Below, in pieces: positions 12,075 to 22,211 of a stretch of DNA of 30,668 bases. Location of the stretch: contig BEXV01000098.1 in NCBI GenBank assembly GCA_003118195.1, positions 111,538-142,205 on the forward strand, written 5' to 3'. Below the pieces are notes generated by a model, which saw only the letters and a program-made list of their open reading frames with translations, was not told the origin of the DNA and did no database searches. A program made the translations under genes and the position numbers. Numbering within the stretch: the first letter of the stretch is position 1; the number at the start of each line of letters is the position of its first letter. The DNA is from Hemicentrotus pulcherrimus (Eukaryota; Echinodermata; Echinoidea; Camarodonta; Strongylocentrotidae).

Positions 12075-12190
12075 ATCACTACCTTCTTATGTAACGTGCG
12101 CCATTTTGTTTTGCGCAGTTTGACCATGTGCTTGTCAAACTGCGCATGTCTTCCAGCCACGTGACCTGTTCTTTCATCTGTGCCTTGAAA
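12075..12190. promoter_or_regulatory. Promoter-like motif cluster with a 13-bp stem-loop downstream of FAM78
   Basis: Within about 100 bases there is CGCCATTTT (a YY1-type AAAATGGCG on the minus strand), two inverted GCGCAGTTTGAC words (12113-12124 and 12134-12145), a CTGCGCATG word that resembles an NRF1 half site, and GCCACGTGAC, a USF/TFE-type E-box near 12160. YY1, NRF1 and E-box motifs together are typical of TATA-less promoters in animals. The two GCGCAGTTTGAC arms plus one more base pair form a 13-bp stem with a 9-base loop. Whether this is a promoter, a structured element, or a dispersed repeat fragment is undecided. Confidence 0.3.
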
Positions 12191-15100
12191 TTCTCTGACA
12201 ATTCAACGACTGTCTGTATGTGTGATGTTAAGCACAAGAAATGCTGCAAGGGAGAAAACTCGTTCAATCCAATTCCTCAGCCACACAGCCAAACCGACTC
12301 AAAACCGACCTTTTCGGGGCCGTTTATAGGAAGGAACGTCATTATTTTTCTAAGTTGGTATGGCGTCTCTATCTTGGGTGTGGCTGGGGTTTATGAACGA
12401 ATATATATTAACAGAAGTCATCCTTCATTCTCTTGCACCCATCACTATTTTTCAAAATGATATATTCAGAGTGGAAAATTGATATTTCATTATAGTATTC
12501 TTCTTGAGAAGTAGGATATTAATGACGGAAAGGCTGATAATAAAAGAGAGCATTCAAAATGAGAAAGATTCATACAAATGCGGGCGTAGGGCCTACTGCC
12601 TACTGGCCTATGATAATAAGTGCAGTAGTAGCGCCTATACGGTTTTAAGAAGTGTAATGCGATTTGCAAGCTTTCTCTGTTTACCTTTGGGATTCTATTA
12701 TTAAATCACGTTTATTGATAATGGATTCTAATTCGTGTTGAACTAACAGCTTCGGAATTCAAGCGAAGGAGGAACTTGGGTTTTCGTTTTGATGACCTAT
12801 GTTCGTAGGTAAAATAGAACATGTTCTGAACAGAAAATAAGCTTGCTATCATTTTGTAGGAAAAATAAAGGTTTACTAATATTCGTTTTCTAGAGGTAAG
12901 TTACAACTCTGTAATGATCCATGTAAAATCAACATGAACATGCAAAAGAGTAGAAAGTGAGTTTCTTGGTGGATAGAATGCTAGTTTTTATCAAACAACT
13001 CTGTGTTAAATCTTTTAATGATAAAGTGCAGCATTCCTTAACCATCTCAAATGATCTACACTCTGTTTTCAGAGTGTAAAGTGTATTGTTGAAGTTAATA
13101 ACTAAATATGACATAATCCAGTGTTCAAACGGTGCTAATAATTTAGCACCGGTCTCACAAACTACTGTATTGCCTTGAGATGACACGAAAAGACGGTGTT
13201 AGAGTGGTGCTCCTGTGAAGCTACCGGATATTGGGAAAACAATTATGTATATTTCCAAAACATTATAACTTATTTATGACAAAACTATGCAAAAGAAATG
13301 GTTGTTGATGGTGAAAGCATATGCAAAATGTAAATAGAATTCCCCATTGATGATGTGTTACAGAATGTAGTCTTCCGCTTTACAAACAGAAAATCTATGG
13401 CCTTTCATGATGTCGATCATGAATAGAGTATTTTATAAAAATGTTCATGGTTTTTAATTCCTAATGAATGGTGATACCTTTATTTCACATGGATTATCTT
13501 TATGTATATGTTATTTTAAGGAACCGTGTTGAAATGTTCATCTCACTTTCAGGGTTTAGTTTTCTATTTTGTTAATCCAATGGAAGTAGTATTTATTCAT
13601 AATGTGCGGACATCATTAAGCCTTTTTTTTCAGACACAAAGTCATGATGGCGTGATGTTTATCTTGATAATTTTGCATTGGCCATCAAATACATCAATCA
13701 TGATCACAATTTTTAAATTATGAACCTTACGCATCAATTACACATAAAAGCAACTCATATCATGTTTGTTTTAAAATAAGCGCTCAAAGTAATTCTTATG
13801 TGTTTACAGTGTTTGTCAAAATAAAAATTTATGAAACAGAGGCTGTTTTTATATATGTTGTCATACAACTTCCCAGATCATAGTTGAGAAAAAGGAAGAA
13901 ATTCTCTCTGTTTTTGCAAGATCTGTTATTTTTTTCATCACTTTCGACACTCTGCAGGTTATGAATAATTCCAAACGTACCTCTTTCAATGTTTATCTTT
14001 TGTCAACATTTAAAAACAAATATTCGTGACAAATGTTCAAGGAAAATGTGGATGAGGCTGATAACAAAAGTGTTCAACAAATTATTTTGTGTGTAGGCCT
14101 ACTTTTGATTTCATGATTTTGTTAATCATTGTTTTTATTATTGTGATTTAGTCGATAAAAAGTGTTTTACTTCATGTTATAAATGCATGCTACAAAATCA
14201 AGATTTGCCGATCCCTGGGTGCAAAGAGTACAGTGTCGTAAAATGGGACCACGTGAGAAGAACCGGATGGTAACTTTCATGGAAACCTTGATTTGATTGG
14301 CTGTTGACTGTTGAGCAGTGTTGCCATGGTAGTTAATATTGATGGCAAAATCGAATCAAAATGTGCAAATAGTGATTGGTTACAGCCGAGTGGAGGATGT
14401 AGGCGCTCCTTTATTCAAATTTGTTTGATTATTACAATTCGGCTCTTTATTTAATTTCTTTAGCGCGAGACAAAATATTTATATTTGATTCAAAGTTGAT
14501 GTTTTAACACTAAGTTAGGCCAGATGAATTGATTTAAGGATAACATGATATATTTTGAAATATATCTAACTCTAAAACATTCGATACCCTCTTCTCAAGA
14601 GTTATTGTTTTCACAAGTAGGCCTATACAAGAGAATTTAGAAGAAGAATCTCCTGTGCCCTCAAGCAAAGTAACTCTGGTTGAATTAATGACTTGGGTGT
14701 ATAAAGAAGCAAAAGAGATAGGATTCCCCGGGCTACACTAAGCGTGCTTGCTTACATCTCTAAGCATTAGTAAGCATCATAAGTGCTCCCGTCCAAAAAT
14801 ACATTATTTCTGACAGAGCATCATGATCAATGCTTGATGTCTAACCTATATTGAAAGAGCTAGTCACAAGATTAAGCCGGGTTGTTTATTTTCGCTGACA
14901 ACTCATTCTAAAAATAAGAAAGTTAAAGAAGAACCGTATACTAGTAGTATACTACATGTGTTGTGCTGTTGTGTGTCGAGAAGCCACTTTTGAATAATGG
15001 TAATAAAACGCAATTACAAAAAGATCGCTTAACTTGCAACCAATCTCAATAATGTATTTTGGACTTCGGTTTGATTTTTTTATAGTTGCATTTTATCACA

Positions 15101-16189
15101 GCGTTTTAAAGCAAGCAACACCAATTCAGTGCTGCATGGGCTTTTCCTTCTTTCTTTTAATTTCTTAACTTTGATTTTATCGTTGTTTGTATAACGGCAT
15201 CTTATACATTCCGACATGATTATCATGTTTGCTGTCTTTTCATGCTGTACGTCACTGAATGCTTTCGCTGAATCCTTTCAATATTAAGAATATTTTTCGA
15301 TTTGTTTAGATTTAAGGTTAGAGTGTCAATCTATTTAATTGTTTATGTTTGCCATACCGAGTCGGTAGGATCAATGTTTTGTCTGCTTCCACATCTGTAT
15401 TCGTATACAGATAGTTGCGGTCAGTGTTGGTTTTCTCCTGTTTTTAAAAATAAATTTAGTTTATTTAATGGGAGTTTGTTCCAATGATTTCAAATGTATG
15501 GAGTTTCTTTTATTGTGACGATTCCCTGCATATAGTCGTGCATAATATTCATGCATGTGTCTTACCTATTCATGTAGGCTTGCACTAAGATGCCGCAGTT
15601 TGCAAATATAAATTTTGTTACTCTGTCGGGATAAACCTCACACAAGCTTCCTTACTGCTACAACCATGAAAGAGGTATACATGAAATTAATTTAGTTTCG
15701 ACCCGGTCCATCGTGATTCGGAAAGGGTAAGTTTAAATTGATTTTGAGCAATAATGATTGGCCTTCTTGATATGTCTTTTTGTGAATTTTGTAATATATA
15801 TTGTGTACAGTAGTCATTAATAACTAGATAGCAACAACGGTGCAATAAACAAAATTCCTGTGAAACAGTCACACAAATACTTATCTTTTCTCTTGTCTAT
15901 TTATTTCTCAATTTTTTAACACAGTCATCTCGTCCAGAAGTATGATGGTTATAAACACCTCGTTAAAAAAAAGGAGAATCAGAAGTGAAAAGACGAGTCA
16001 GAACTATTAACGGAGCACATTAATTAATGAATGTTTTTATATTGAATCCGATGACGGTTTATGTTGGCTTTGTTTACAAGGAAACCTCCCAGTGAATATG
16101 TTTTTGACCACGCATAATTATAATATATATTTATCCAATCTTTCATCAATGAGAGACTTCGAGTTGCTTGCAATCCACAAGAAGACGGC
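12191..16189. other. Non-coding; no gene seen
   Basis: A 110-codon frame at 12128-12460 and an opposing 62-codon frame at 12079-12267 overlap the stem-loop region and resemble no family I know. At 14250-14360, GATGGTAACTTTCATGG and GTTGCCATGGTAGTT with nearby ATTGGC/GATTGG words look like a fragment of a dispersed repeat with partial inverted symmetry. The rest is plain AT-rich DNA apart from the hairpins at 13.06-13.15 kb. Confidence 0.5.
13057..13150. repeat. Pair of perfect small stem-loops
   Basis: TACACTCTG-TTTT-CAGAGTGTA spans 13057-13078, and GGTGCTAA-TAAT-TTAGCACC spans 13131-13150. Both are exact and lie about 50 bases apart in otherwise plain AT-rich DNA. Confidence 0.75.
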
Positions 16190-16282
16190 AGAAAGAGAAG
16201 AAAAGGTGTGGAAAGAATAATGTTTGTGAAAACGCGAAAGAAGGGAGAGAGATTATGTATGTGTCGGGTGAGGGTGATAGAT

Positions 16283-16314
<32 letters not shown>

Positions 16315-16420
16315 TCAGGTGGGAGAGAATTGGGACAGATTTAGAACGAGAGGGAAAGTGAGAGATACGGAAAACGAAAGAGGGGTGAAAATATGGAAAA
16401 TGAAAGGTTAACGCAGAGAG
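16190..16420. repeat. GA-rich purine tract with a (GA)n core
   Basis: The + strand is strongly purine-rich, with about 14 GA units near 16285-16313. Open frames on both strands (Arg/Glu on plus, Ser/Leu on minus) follow from this composition and are not genes. Confidence 0.9.
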
Positions 16421-16639
16421 AAGGAACCGGAGATACATGTACATATATATATCTTATTGTTCAGTTGATATATCGAGTGAAGGGTAGACCCTTGAGAAAA
16501 GAAAAACTAATAGAATCGAAATATTAAGCAGATTTAACAACTCCCATTAATGTAGTAAGATATCAACTGAAAATGGATTTTAGATGATCAATAAAGAATA
16601 AACTTCAAAATTATTTCAGGAGAGAATTAAGGTATATAT

Positions 16640-16860
16640 TTATGTTTTCTCGTGAAGTCACATGATTCAAACAAATTAATCTGCTGGTCGTCTGGCCAAT
16701 GTAGCCCCATTATCAAATTGGCTTTTCCAACACATAAAATCCACACCGCTGCCATGGCAACTGCTGGATGTAAAGACACTGTACATACACGCTGGAGGCT
16801 TAATTTCATTTGGAAAAATTACCCAGCTGGGCTTTTTGCAGAGCCTCGTACAAAATACTG
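16640..16860. promoter_or_regulatory. Possible conserved non-coding element
   Basis: This stretch has higher sequence complexity and G+C than its surroundings, no simple repeats, and recognisable factor words: TTAATCTG (Otx/Gsc-like TAATC core), GGCCAATG (CCAAT), and GCTGCCATGGCAAC (RFX X-box-like, 16748-16761). It is open in one frame on each strand, but neither peptide is recognisable. The regulatory reading is an inference. Confidence 0.25.
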
Positions 16861-16861
16861 A

Positions 16862-17382
16862 TCTATACGGAAAATCTCGAGTTAAAAATAGCTTGTCTGG
16901 TTGCCGTGGGACCCTGAATAGAATTTCTATCTCTATAATGCAGAAAATGAAACGTTTGTCGTCCCATGTAGTGCATGTTGAACGGGAGAGTTAAGGGGTG
17001 GGGGAGAGGAGGAGAAGGGGGTGTCGGGTCCTTTTTGAGGACGAAGAGGTAAAGTTGTAAACTTGGAAAAAAGGTAAAATGTAATTGCTTGATACTTTAT
17101 CGAATATGCGAATAAGCGGTTTAAACAACCTATGACTTCGTCTACTTGGTCAACATGGATCCGGTGAGGGGGTACACACCCTCTACCCCTATACACTAAT
17201 CGAATAATTCTATTAATTTATGTAAATATATGATTTACAGTAATCGTAAAAATGGAAAGTTCCCAACTAGTAAAGAAATATGTTAGGCTGTAGAGAACTC
17301 AAAAAAAGTTGAACATGAAAAAGCAAAATTAAAGGACAAACTGCCAATACATTATCAAAAATGGGAAAATTTTGCCCCTTAA
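16862..17382. other. Non-coding, G-rich patch; no gene seen
   Basis: A G-rich stretch (about 16980-17030, several GGGG words) could adopt G-quadruplex structure. The opposing open frame is proline/serine rich by composition only. Confidence 0.5.
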
Positions 17383-17946
17383 NNNNNNNNNNNNNNNNNN
17401 NNNNNNNNNNNNNNNNNNNNNNNNNNNNNNNNNNNNNNNNNNNNNNNNNNNNNNNNNNNNNNNNNNNNNNNNNNNNNNNNNNNNNNNNNNNNNNNNNNNN
17501 NNNNNNNNNNNNNNNNNNNNNNNNNNNNNNNNNNNNNNNNNNNNNNNNNNNNNNNNNNNNNNNNNNNNNNNNNNNNNNNNNNNNNNNNNNNNNNNNNNNN
17601 NNNNNNNNNNNNNNNNNNNNNNNNNNNNNNNNNNNNNNNNNNNNNNNNNNNNNNNNNNNNNNNNNNNNNNNNNNNNNNNNNNNNNNNNNNNNNNNNNNNN
17701 NNNNNNNNNNNNNNNNNNNNNNNNNNNNNNNNNNNNNNNNNNNNNNNNNNNNNNNNNNNNNNNNNNNNNNNNNNNNNNNNNNNNNNNNNNNNNNNNNNNN
17801 NNNNNNNNNNNNNNNNNNNNNNNNNNNNNNNNNNNNNNNNNNNNNNNNNNNNNNNNNNNNNNNNNNNNNNNNNNNNNNNNNNNNNNNNNNNNNNNNNNNN
17901 NNNNNNNNNNNNNNNNNNNNNNNNNNNNNNNNNNNNNNNNNNNNNN
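17383..17946. other. Assembly gap (564 N)
   Basis: Unbroken Ns. Any protein prediction spanning this interval is meaningless. The left flank is AT-rich and the right flank ends in A-rich runs (18030-18052), so a repeat may underlie the gap. Confidence 1.
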
Positions 17947-18065
17947 ATGTATGTTTATATTGTAAGAAAAATTGTGTTCCTATTCATCATTTTGTATAAT
18001 TATGAAGATCTGAATAAAGTAAAAAAAGCTTTAAAAAAAAAATTAAAAAAAACTAAGAACAAATT

Positions 18066-18390
18066 GTGCAAACCGATGTATCAACAGCAGCACCTTTAGG
18101 GGTTAAATCATGCACTTTTTTTAAAGGTGCCAGATTGAACCCTTAGGGGACATGTTAGTACCCTTTATGGTTCAATCCTGCACCTTTAGGGTGCAAACCG
18201 ATGCAACACTACCAGCACCTTTATGGATTCAATCCTTCACCCTTTAAGATGATGCCAGATTGCACCTTTTTTGGAGACATGTTAGTACCCTTAATGGTTC
18301 AATCCTGCTACAGTAGGGTGCAAACTGATGAAATAGCAACAACTTTAGGGGTTCAATCCTGCACCTTTTAAAAGGTGCAATCCTGCACCC
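18066..18390. repeat. Tandem repeat, ~2.6 copies, period 125-128 bases
   Basis: GTGCAAACCGATG starts at 18066, 18191 and 18318 (the third with one change), and GACATGTTAGTACCCTT recurs 128 bases apart (18149 and 18277). Within each unit a smaller word, GGTTCAATCCTGCACCTTTA, appears more than once, so there is an internal sub-repeat. The words GGTGCA and TGCACC recur in both orientations and allow local hairpins. Confidence 0.85.
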
Positions 18391-18414
18391 ATTATCGAAG
18401 AATACACATGACAT

Positions 18415-18476
18415 TTGCTCGTACACAAATTCATATTAAACATGCTTGCTCGTACACAAATTCATATTAAACATGC
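18415..18476. repeat. Perfect 2 x 31-base tandem duplication
   Basis: The block starting TTGCTCGTACACAAATTCAT and ending TTAAACATGC occurs at 18415-18445 and again at 18446-18476 with no differences. Perfect identity points to a recent slippage or replication event. Confidence 0.95.
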
Positions 18477-18696
18477 ATGAAGTTTCTCGGTTAGTAATCA
18501 TATAATCAATATATCTATCGCTAAAACGTGAATGTAATTTTAACATGATCAGACAAAATAATCTATTGGTTAATGATTGCCGAAGGAAAATACTAATCAC
18601 AAAATTGATGTGCATTGTCATAATTTGCTTAACAAATCCTGATAAATGTATTTATATGTGAACACGTGGAAAGTAATGATGAGTATGCATGCAATA

Positions 18697-18841
18697 TGCA
18701 AACTTTTATTTTGCACCCTTTTTTGGTCGATAGGGTTCATTTTTGTTGGAAGGGGGCTAAATCTAATATTGCACCCTTTTTGAACCCCTTTTCCTTCAAT
18801 AGGGTTCATTTTTATGTAAAGGGTGCAAACTTTTATTTTGC
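18697..18841. repeat. Direct repeat pair with 127-base spacing related to the 18.07 kb array
   Basis: TGCAAACTTTTATTTTGC occurs at 18697-18714 and 18824-18841, 127 bases apart. ATAGGGTTCATTTTT recurs at 18730 and 18799. The GGGTGCAAAC word and the 127-base spacing are shared with the array at 18066-18390, so both may be parts of one repeat family. Confidence 0.7.
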
Positions 18842-20489
18842 GTATGTCGTTTTCCTTTCATCAATTGGAAAAGGTTGCCAATTTTCTTTTTTTAATACTT
18901 TGAAATGCGTATTGACAAGCAGAGGAAGAATCTCGACAAATCTCTCAAAATGTGCTGACGACCATATGAATCAAATTAAAGTTATCACAAACATTTTATG
19001 AATCACGAATGAATTAAACAAAATCCACAAATTAAGCAAGTATGCCTAAATATGTTTATTGTATCTACACAATAAAATTCCTCATACGACTTTGTTTTGG
19101 AGTTGGGGAAAGATAATAATGAAAGTCAATTTAAACAAAATTAAGAATACCTTCGCAATAAACGAGAGGTTCCAATAAACATTGCACAAATTTTCTAAGT
19201 CTGCATGCAATGGGGAACGTTTAACAATGAATCAGTCATGCTACCAGAATCATTAATAAAAGGGAGCTAACAAACTGTAATCATATTTAATACGTTTTCT
19301 TTAAAAAAAAATGAAACTCCTAAGATCTTTTTCCTGAATATGTAACTAATATGCCTGCCTTCCGTCGAAACAGTATGTTCATCTTCTTACTGCAGTACAT
19401 AAAACAATTAGCATGACTCTCATACACTATAATATTGGTAGTCATATTTATTTTTGAAATCGAAAGTGTGTGGGTATGTGTATTTCCACTATTTCATTTT
19501 AAAGAAAATCTAGTGACACCAGATAATATTAAAGACTTGAAAATAAAATAGCCCACATGCTTTACTAAAATTTAAAGAGAATTAAACGAGAAGGCTTGCG
19601 AGATAATAAAAGACGCTTTTCACCGTTCTGCCTCTGGAGGTAACCTAATTACTGAAATAGACACAAATCGAATAGCTTTGACGTGGAATCAGTACAACAG
19701 ATGTATAAAAAATGAATTTTTACGGAATATGCTGCTATCCAATTTTCATTTTTATTTCATTATCCGACGTACATTTGGCATGGATGGTTGTTTTCCCCCA
19801 TATAATTTTTTTTTAAATACAAAGTTACGAAATTATCCCCTTCTCATACCAGAATTACAGTTAATAAATTATTCATACTCATTGTAAATTATTTTGATGT
19901 TTTTTAAAAATATTTTGTGTGTGTTTTCGTAACTCAAGAATGATTGATGGATTGAATTAGGGCCTTTGTTGAATACTTTTAGATGTAAGCTTTGATATGA
20001 CACATTCTATAAAATATTAAAAAAAGAAACCTAGACAAATCAATTTTCCATAAATTCTGCTTGAATAATTAGATAACTTTTTATGGGTATGAATTCAGTT
20101 GTTAACAGTTTATGTTAGTAAACAGAGTTGGATTATTTATGTTGCACAACTTGCTGCATGGCGTTGAGCCTAAACATCCTGAAATGTCACTTAAGTGTGT
20201 ATGTCTTCTTTAAAGCTATGATTGCCGAAGGATATTATGTTATCCTTTTCCTAGCGGAATAAATGTATACATTCGGTGACAGGAATAGCACTCAGAACTC
20301 ACTCCAACAAAATGTCACGAGAAATGAAAACAAAAAACGCTTATACAGGTGCCTCCTGGTTATTAGAGGCGCGTCAAGAGTGTACACGATTATGATAGTA
20401 GTGACTATCTCGTCTCGAATTAAACATATCTAGAAGCTACAGGAAGAACGGGGACACGGGACCCGATCTAGTGGTGAACACAAATAAAC
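18842..20489. other. Non-coding, AT-rich; no gene seen
   Basis: No convincing reading frame, tRNA or repeat structure. Several short A- and T-runs only. Confidence 0.6.
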
Positions 20490-20560
20490 AAATAAGTAAA
20501 AATCGAGAAAGAAGAGAAAGAGAAAAAGGAGACCAGAAAAGGACGAGAAAAGAAGCCACC
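20490..20560. repeat. Polypurine tract followed by a C-rich tract
   Basis: A GAAAGAAGAGAAAGAG-type stretch is followed, from about 20557 to 20660, by C-rich sequence with several CCCCCTC words. The strand asymmetry switches abruptly. Small open frames across it look composition-driven. Confidence 0.75.
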
Positions 20561-20873
20561 TCCCCCACACTTAGTATTCTTGTTAATGTGCATTGCATTT
20601 TCCGAGTGCCCGCCCCCTCTACCCCCTCCCTTAGTGTTCAAATGACCCCTCCATGCTGGATTCACGCCCTCTACTCCACGGATGTCTATATTATGTAGAA
20701 CAAAATCTATCTGAAGCAGGAGCGGTACTCTGATGTTTTAACGTGGAGGGATTTTCAGGTAGAATTTCCTTTTTTTTTTAAAAAGTTTGACAAAAAAAGC
20801 ATAAAACAATAACAAAAACAAGATTAGGTTATCCGATTTTCAAAATATTGTGTTATGTCAACAGTAGTTTTAA

Positions 20874-21316
20874 CATTTAGCTTGGGGCACACAGACAGTC
20901 ACGGATTCAGGATTTTGAAAGAAGTGGGTGCCCGCATGATCTTATGTACGTGAATGCTATTATTGGAGTGTATTGATATATGATAGTGAATATGGTAATC
21001 ACGGCATTAAATCAGAATAGTTCTAACGCGACTTACTACAGCAAGAAAATTCAGGCACTCATATTCCATAGTATATCAATACACTCCGCCATTTCAGTGG
21101 TGAGCCCGGGGGAAGGGGTGCAGAAGACGTCCCTCACTCCCTCTGGGGCAACTTCTATAGTAGGCACGGAAGCCTATACTTTTACGCCCCCCCCCCCTCC
21201 CCAACAATTTGGCCAACTCCTATAAATAGCATTGACGTACAAACGATTTTGCGGGCACCCACTTCAGTCTTTCAAAATCCTGGATCCGTGACTGTATGTG
21301 TGCCCCAAGCTAAATG
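20874..21316. mobile_element. Foldback element with ~97-bp inverted arms and a nested inner inverted repeat
   Basis: Left arm 20874-20969 and right arm 21216-21316 are inverted copies. Shared blocks include CATTTAGCTTGGGGCACACA, CAGTCACGGAT, CAGGATTTTGAAAG and AGTGGGTGCCCGC, with a 4-base insertion (ACTG) in the right arm. The inner part of the left arm, GGAGTGTATTGATATA (20965-20980), is also the exact complement of 21072-21087, so two alternative foldings compete. The interior contains a C-rich run (21187-21197). There is no coding potential and no convincing target-site duplication; superfamily unknown. Confidence 0.82.
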
Positions 21317-21950
21317 CTATCACAGCGCTAGCAATTTATTTTTGTTCACCTTCATCGCCCCCATATATCGTAATCATGAGCATATTCAAGCGCCTGAATG
21401 GGATCGGAACGGAAGATGAATGAAATACAATTCTGACAAATTCATGAATGAATTCGCATGCATCCTCGCATATACAACGAGAAGCTCAGTAGGCGCCAAC
21501 CGGTGCATTATTAATATGGAGTAACGTCAATGAATATGGGCTTGATTTATGAATGGGTCTGAACACTGATTTTGTGTCGGATCAAAGTTGCCAGTTTTAG
21601 GTGAAGGTCAAGGTCGATGATTTGGTTTTCTACCAGGGCATTATATTCTACTTCTAGACTGTTTCTACAATGAGAGAGACATAGCACCCATTTTGTGGCA
21701 GAATAATAATTATACAAAGCTCACTTATACATTTGTTCTTAACACTACACGAAAGAAATGAAAGTGAAGATGAAGGTCGATGACGTGGTGAAAATAAACA
21801 ACAGACTAACCCAACCAATTACTTTGTTTAAAAATGTTATTGTACATGTTCATAAATATATGATTTTGTACTGAAGGATATATTTTCTTACATCGTCCTT
21901 TGCAATTCAGTTCTACGGCTTTGATCTTCCAACGTGAAAATTATTAATAT
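21317..21950. other. Non-coding; no gene seen
   Basis: The only repeated word noticed is AAGGTCGATGA near 21608 and 21774, too short to interpret. Confidence 0.55.
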
Positions 21951-22211
21951 TCTAGAATTTTATATTGATAATAATTATAATAATAATGTTGTTTACCCAC
22001 GGACGCATCACCAACATCAGTGCTCTTTCTTCCTGAGAGTCCTGCAATTGTTATCACCCCAGCAATGGCCAGGTACCAATTTACATATGGGTGGAGAATG
22101 GCAAATGTGGATTAATGTCTTGCCAAAACGTTAGTCCCTGGCTGGGATTCGAACCCTGAACCCTCGGATTGGGGTTCAAGTGAATGAACCACTATAGCAT
22201 GACAACTCCAC
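21951..22211 (-). mobile_element. tRNA-derived SINE, minus strand, probably full length
   Basis: Read on the minus strand, the head (22208 to about 22132) looks like a tRNA gene. It has a TGCTATAGTGGTTCA box-A-like word (22185-22199) and a clear box B, GGTTCGAATCCC (22144-22155). These form an internal RNA polymerase III promoter. The body follows with a GTAAATTGGTACCTGGCC stretch, a motif I associate with SINEs of marine invertebrates. It ends in an ATT-rich simple tail (21964-21990). ATTAATAT occurs on both sides (21943-21950 and 22212-22219), a possible 8-bp target duplication, though such an AT-rich word could match by chance. It is not a functional tRNA: the cloverleaf is degenerate. Confidence 0.75.

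Noticed and set aside
12128..12460. 110-codon + strand frame rich in Cys and Ser
   Set aside because: No recognisable domain, it overlaps the stem-loop and promoter-like cluster, the opposite strand is also open, and there is no splice or start context worth trusting.
16208..16444. Opposed Arg/Glu-rich and Ser/Leu-rich frames
   Set aside because: Both are translations of a GA microsatellite.
17361..17999. Apparent 197-212-codon open frames on the + strand
   Set aside because: They run almost entirely through the 564-N gap; there is no real sequence to support them.
18066..18390. CRISPR-like array
   Set aside because: The repeat unit is ~126 bases with imperfect copies and no spacer pattern, and the DNA is clearly eukaryotic.
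20468..20698. Opposed 65- and 75-codon frames
   Set aside because: They span a polypurine/polypyrimidine switch, and no protein-like feature is visible.
22132..22208. Possible functional tRNA gene on the minus strand
   Set aside because: Box B is clear but the arms do not fold into a proper cloverleaf, and the sequence continues into a SINE body and tail.
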